A stretch of 64,000 nt of DNA, taken from an uncultured Bradyrhizobium sp. Its GTDB lineage: Bacteria > Pseudomonadota > Alphaproteobacteria > Rhizobiales > Xanthobacteraceae. Below are positions 62,621 to 64,000 of the stretch, piece after piece. How positions within the stretch are numbered: the first letter of the stretch is position 1; every line of letters starts with the position of its first letter. Below the pieces are notes generated by a model that was not told the DNA's origin, searched no databases, and saw nothing but the letters and a program-made list of their open reading frames with translations. The DNA lies in NCBI RefSeq assembly GCF_947648125.1, contig NZ_CANSMR010000001.1:682001-746000 (forward strand). The letters run 5' to 3'. Position numbers and translations under genes: made by a program.

Positions 62621-63151
62621 TCAGCTTCGCTGCAGCAGCGGCCTCAGGAACATCTCCAGATTAGGGCCTGAGAACAGGTAGCTCTTCAGGCCGGCCGCAC
62701 GGGCTGCCTCGAGATCGGTCGGCTGGTCGCCGACCAGAAAGCTTCGTTCGACATCGACCGGAAAGCGCGTCAGCAGATCGGTGATCATGCCCGGCGACGG
62801 CTTGCGTCGGGGGCTGACCTGCCGATATCGCTCCACGGTCCCTTCAGGATGGAACGGGCAATACTCAAAGGCGTCGATATGCGCGCCGATCTTGCCGAGC
62901 TCGACGGCCATCCAGTCGTGGAGCTGCTGGATGTGCGCCTCCTCATAGAGGCCTCTTGCCACGCCTGACTGGTTGGTCACGACAAACGCGAAATAACCAA
63001 TGTCGTTGACGGCCTTCACCGCCTCGCGGGCGCCGTCGATCCAGATCAGCCTGTGGCTCTCGAACAGGTAACCGATATCCCGGTTCAGGACGCCATCCCG
63101 ATCGAAGAAAACCGCCGGTCGTCGCGGCTCACTTTCGGAAGCGCTGCTCAT
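62621..63151 (-). CDS. gmhB: HAD phosphatase, GmhB-like (D-glycero-D-manno-heptose-1,7-bisphosphate 7-phosphatase family)
   Basis: A 176-residue HAD phosphatase. Nucleophile and acid are Asp17 and Asp19 in VFFDRDGVLNRD; VVTNQSGVARG is motif II; RRKPSPGM carries the motif III lysine; and LVGDQPTDLEAARAAG is motif IV. This matches GmhB and histidinol-phosphatase relatives that serve LPS heptose synthesis. Oddity: the zinc loop of E. coli GmhB has the pattern CPHHP then C-x-C; here the first cysteine remains in CPFHPEG, but the C-x-C is VSPRRKP, so zinc binding is probably lost. No other heptose genes are in the window. Confidence 0.85.
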   Translation of the reverse strand: MSSASESEPRRPAVFFDRDGVLNRDIGYLFESHRLIWIDGAREAVKAVNDIGYFAFVVTNQSGVARGLYEEAHIQQLHDWMAVELGKIGAHIDAFEYCPFHPEGTVERYRQVSPRRKPSPGMITDLLTRFPVDVERSFLVGDQPTDLEAARAAGLKSYLFSGPNLEMFLRPLLQRS

Positions 63152-63251
63152 GAGGTGATGATCCCGTCTCCACGAAGCATGAGCCAGCTCAATAGTTCAC
63201 AATGCCGCGCGCGACAATGAGGACCGAGCACGCCCCGGGTGGGCCTCAAGG

Positions 63252-64000
63252 CTATCGCTCGTCCGCAATCACCTTGCCATCGTTCGGCAGCGAGCCTGCG
63301 CCGACCAGCTCGACGGCGCCGCCCAGTTTTGTCACGGCACGCAGCGTGGCCGCAACCTCACCCTGTAGGGCATTGGACGGCGAACCGCATTCGGCCTTCA
63401 GCGTCATCGCGTCGGCCTCGCCGGCGCGCGTGACCACGAGGCGCAGCCGCCCGAGTTCGGGATGGCGCTTGGCGATTTCCGCGACCTGCTCGGGGCGCAC
63501 GAACATGCCCTTGACCTTGGTGGTCTGGTCGGCGCGACCCATCCAGCCCTTGATGCGCATGTTGGTGCGTCCGCATGGGCTCGCGCCGGGCAGGGCGGCA
63601 GTCAGATCGCCGAGTGCGAGGCGGATCCAGGGATGATGCGGATCGAGCGAGGTCACCACGATCTCGCCGACGTCACCGGGCGCAACGGGATTGCCGGTGC
63701 CGGGCTTGACGATCTCCAGGATCAAATCCTCATTGACCGTCATCCCCTCGCGCGCCGGCGTCTCGAAGGCGATCAGGCCGAGATCGGCGGTGCCGAAGGC
63801 CTGGTAGGCCTCGACGCCGCGCGACTTCATCTCCTCCTGCAACGATTTCGGAAAGGCGGCGCCGGAGACCAGAGCGCGCTTGATCGAGGACACGTCGCGG
63901 CCGCCCGCTGCGGCGGCGTCGAGCAGGATCTTCAGGAAATCAGGTGTGCCGCTATAGCCGACCGGGCGATAGGCCTCGATCAGCTCGAATTGCTGCTCGG
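63252..64000 (-). CDS. phenylacetate-CoA ligase family protein (AMP-forming), C-terminal part, 5' end outside window
   Basis: The frame is open from the window edge to the TAG at 63252-63254, giving about 249 residues of an adenylate-forming CoA ligase. Visible parts: PVGYSGTPDFLKILLDA near the edge, AYQAFGTADLGLIAFE (the acyl/ATP-site motif), VGEIVVTSLDPHHPWIRLALGD (with the ribose-binding Asp) and GWMGRADQTTKVKGMFVRPEQV (hinge and C-terminal lid), followed by the PaaK-type C-terminal fold. The acid substrate cannot be told; PaaK relatives activate aryl or branched acids. It is transcribed in the same direction as the phosphatase, 100 bases upstream of it. Confidence 0.9.
   Translation of the reverse strand, partial: EQQFELIEAYRPVGYSGTPDFLKILLDAAAAGGRDVSSIKRALVSGAAFPKSLQEEMKSRGVEAYQAFGTADLGLIAFETPAREGMTVNEDLILEIVKPGTGNPVAPGDVGEIVVTSLDPHHPWIRLALGDLTAALPGASPCGRTNMRIKGWMGRADQTTKVKGMFVRPEQVAEIAKRHPELGRLRLVVTRAGEADAMTLKAECGSPSNALQGEVAATLRAVTKLGGAVELVGAGSLPNDGKVIADER

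Overview
The window reads as alphaproteobacterial chromosome, most likely Bradyrhizobium or a close relative (Nitrobacteraceae). Reasons: high GC, dense operons with many ATGA stop/start overlaps, tripartite tricarboxylate transporter genes, and intergenic mosaic repeats (8320-8419, 9959-10026, 16013-16120) of the kind I know from rhizobial genomes. I could not run a database search, so the genus is an inference.

Bases 1-11215 are ordinary metabolism: the tail of a class V aminotransferase, an MFS permease, a GFA-fold protein, a full serine-glyoxylate-type aminotransferase, a crotonase-fold protein without the hydratase glutamates, and a tctC / mtnP-mtnA / tctB-tctA block in which methylthioadenosine salvage genes sit between the parts of a TTT uptake system. 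A minus-strand CaiB-type CoA-transferase closes this part.

Bases 11473-62587 are one very large surface-polysaccharide (O-antigen or capsule) region. It encodes a Wzx-like flippase, a Wzy-like polytopic protein, an ABC exporter with one permease and two different ATPases, four AsnB-type amidotransferases, about eight glycosyltransferases, six SAM methyltransferases, five SDR epimerases/dehydratases, two WlbA-type 3-dehydrogenases, three hexapeptide acyltransferases, two DegT aminotransferases, a UDP-GlcNAc 2-epimerase, a UDP-GlcNAc 6-dehydrogenase, a formyltransferase fused to a deacetylase-like domain, and an ATP-grasp/PLP enzyme pair. Together these predict a glycan rich in diacetamido-uronic acids whose carboxylates are amidated and whose amines carry formyl, acyl or amino-acid groups.

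The most interesting part is the control module at 26051-27368. A winged-helix regulator with a Rossmann-like C-terminal half overlaps an RfaH/NusG-type antiterminator gene. It is followed by an ops-like element (TGCGGTAGCTTG) just before the roughly 31-kb biosynthetic run that starts at 27405. The regulator's promoter carries two GTTCA-N5-TGAAC palindromes, and a third lies in the same place (between -35 and -10) in the promoter of the asnB-glycosyltransferase unit at 21867. I propose a local two-layer circuit: operator control of initiation, then antitermination of the long operon.

The right edge (62621-64000, minus strand) holds a GmhB-like HAD phosphatase and the C-terminal part of a phenylacetate-CoA-ligase family protein. 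I saw no rRNA, tRNA, CRISPR array, insertion sequence or phage gene.
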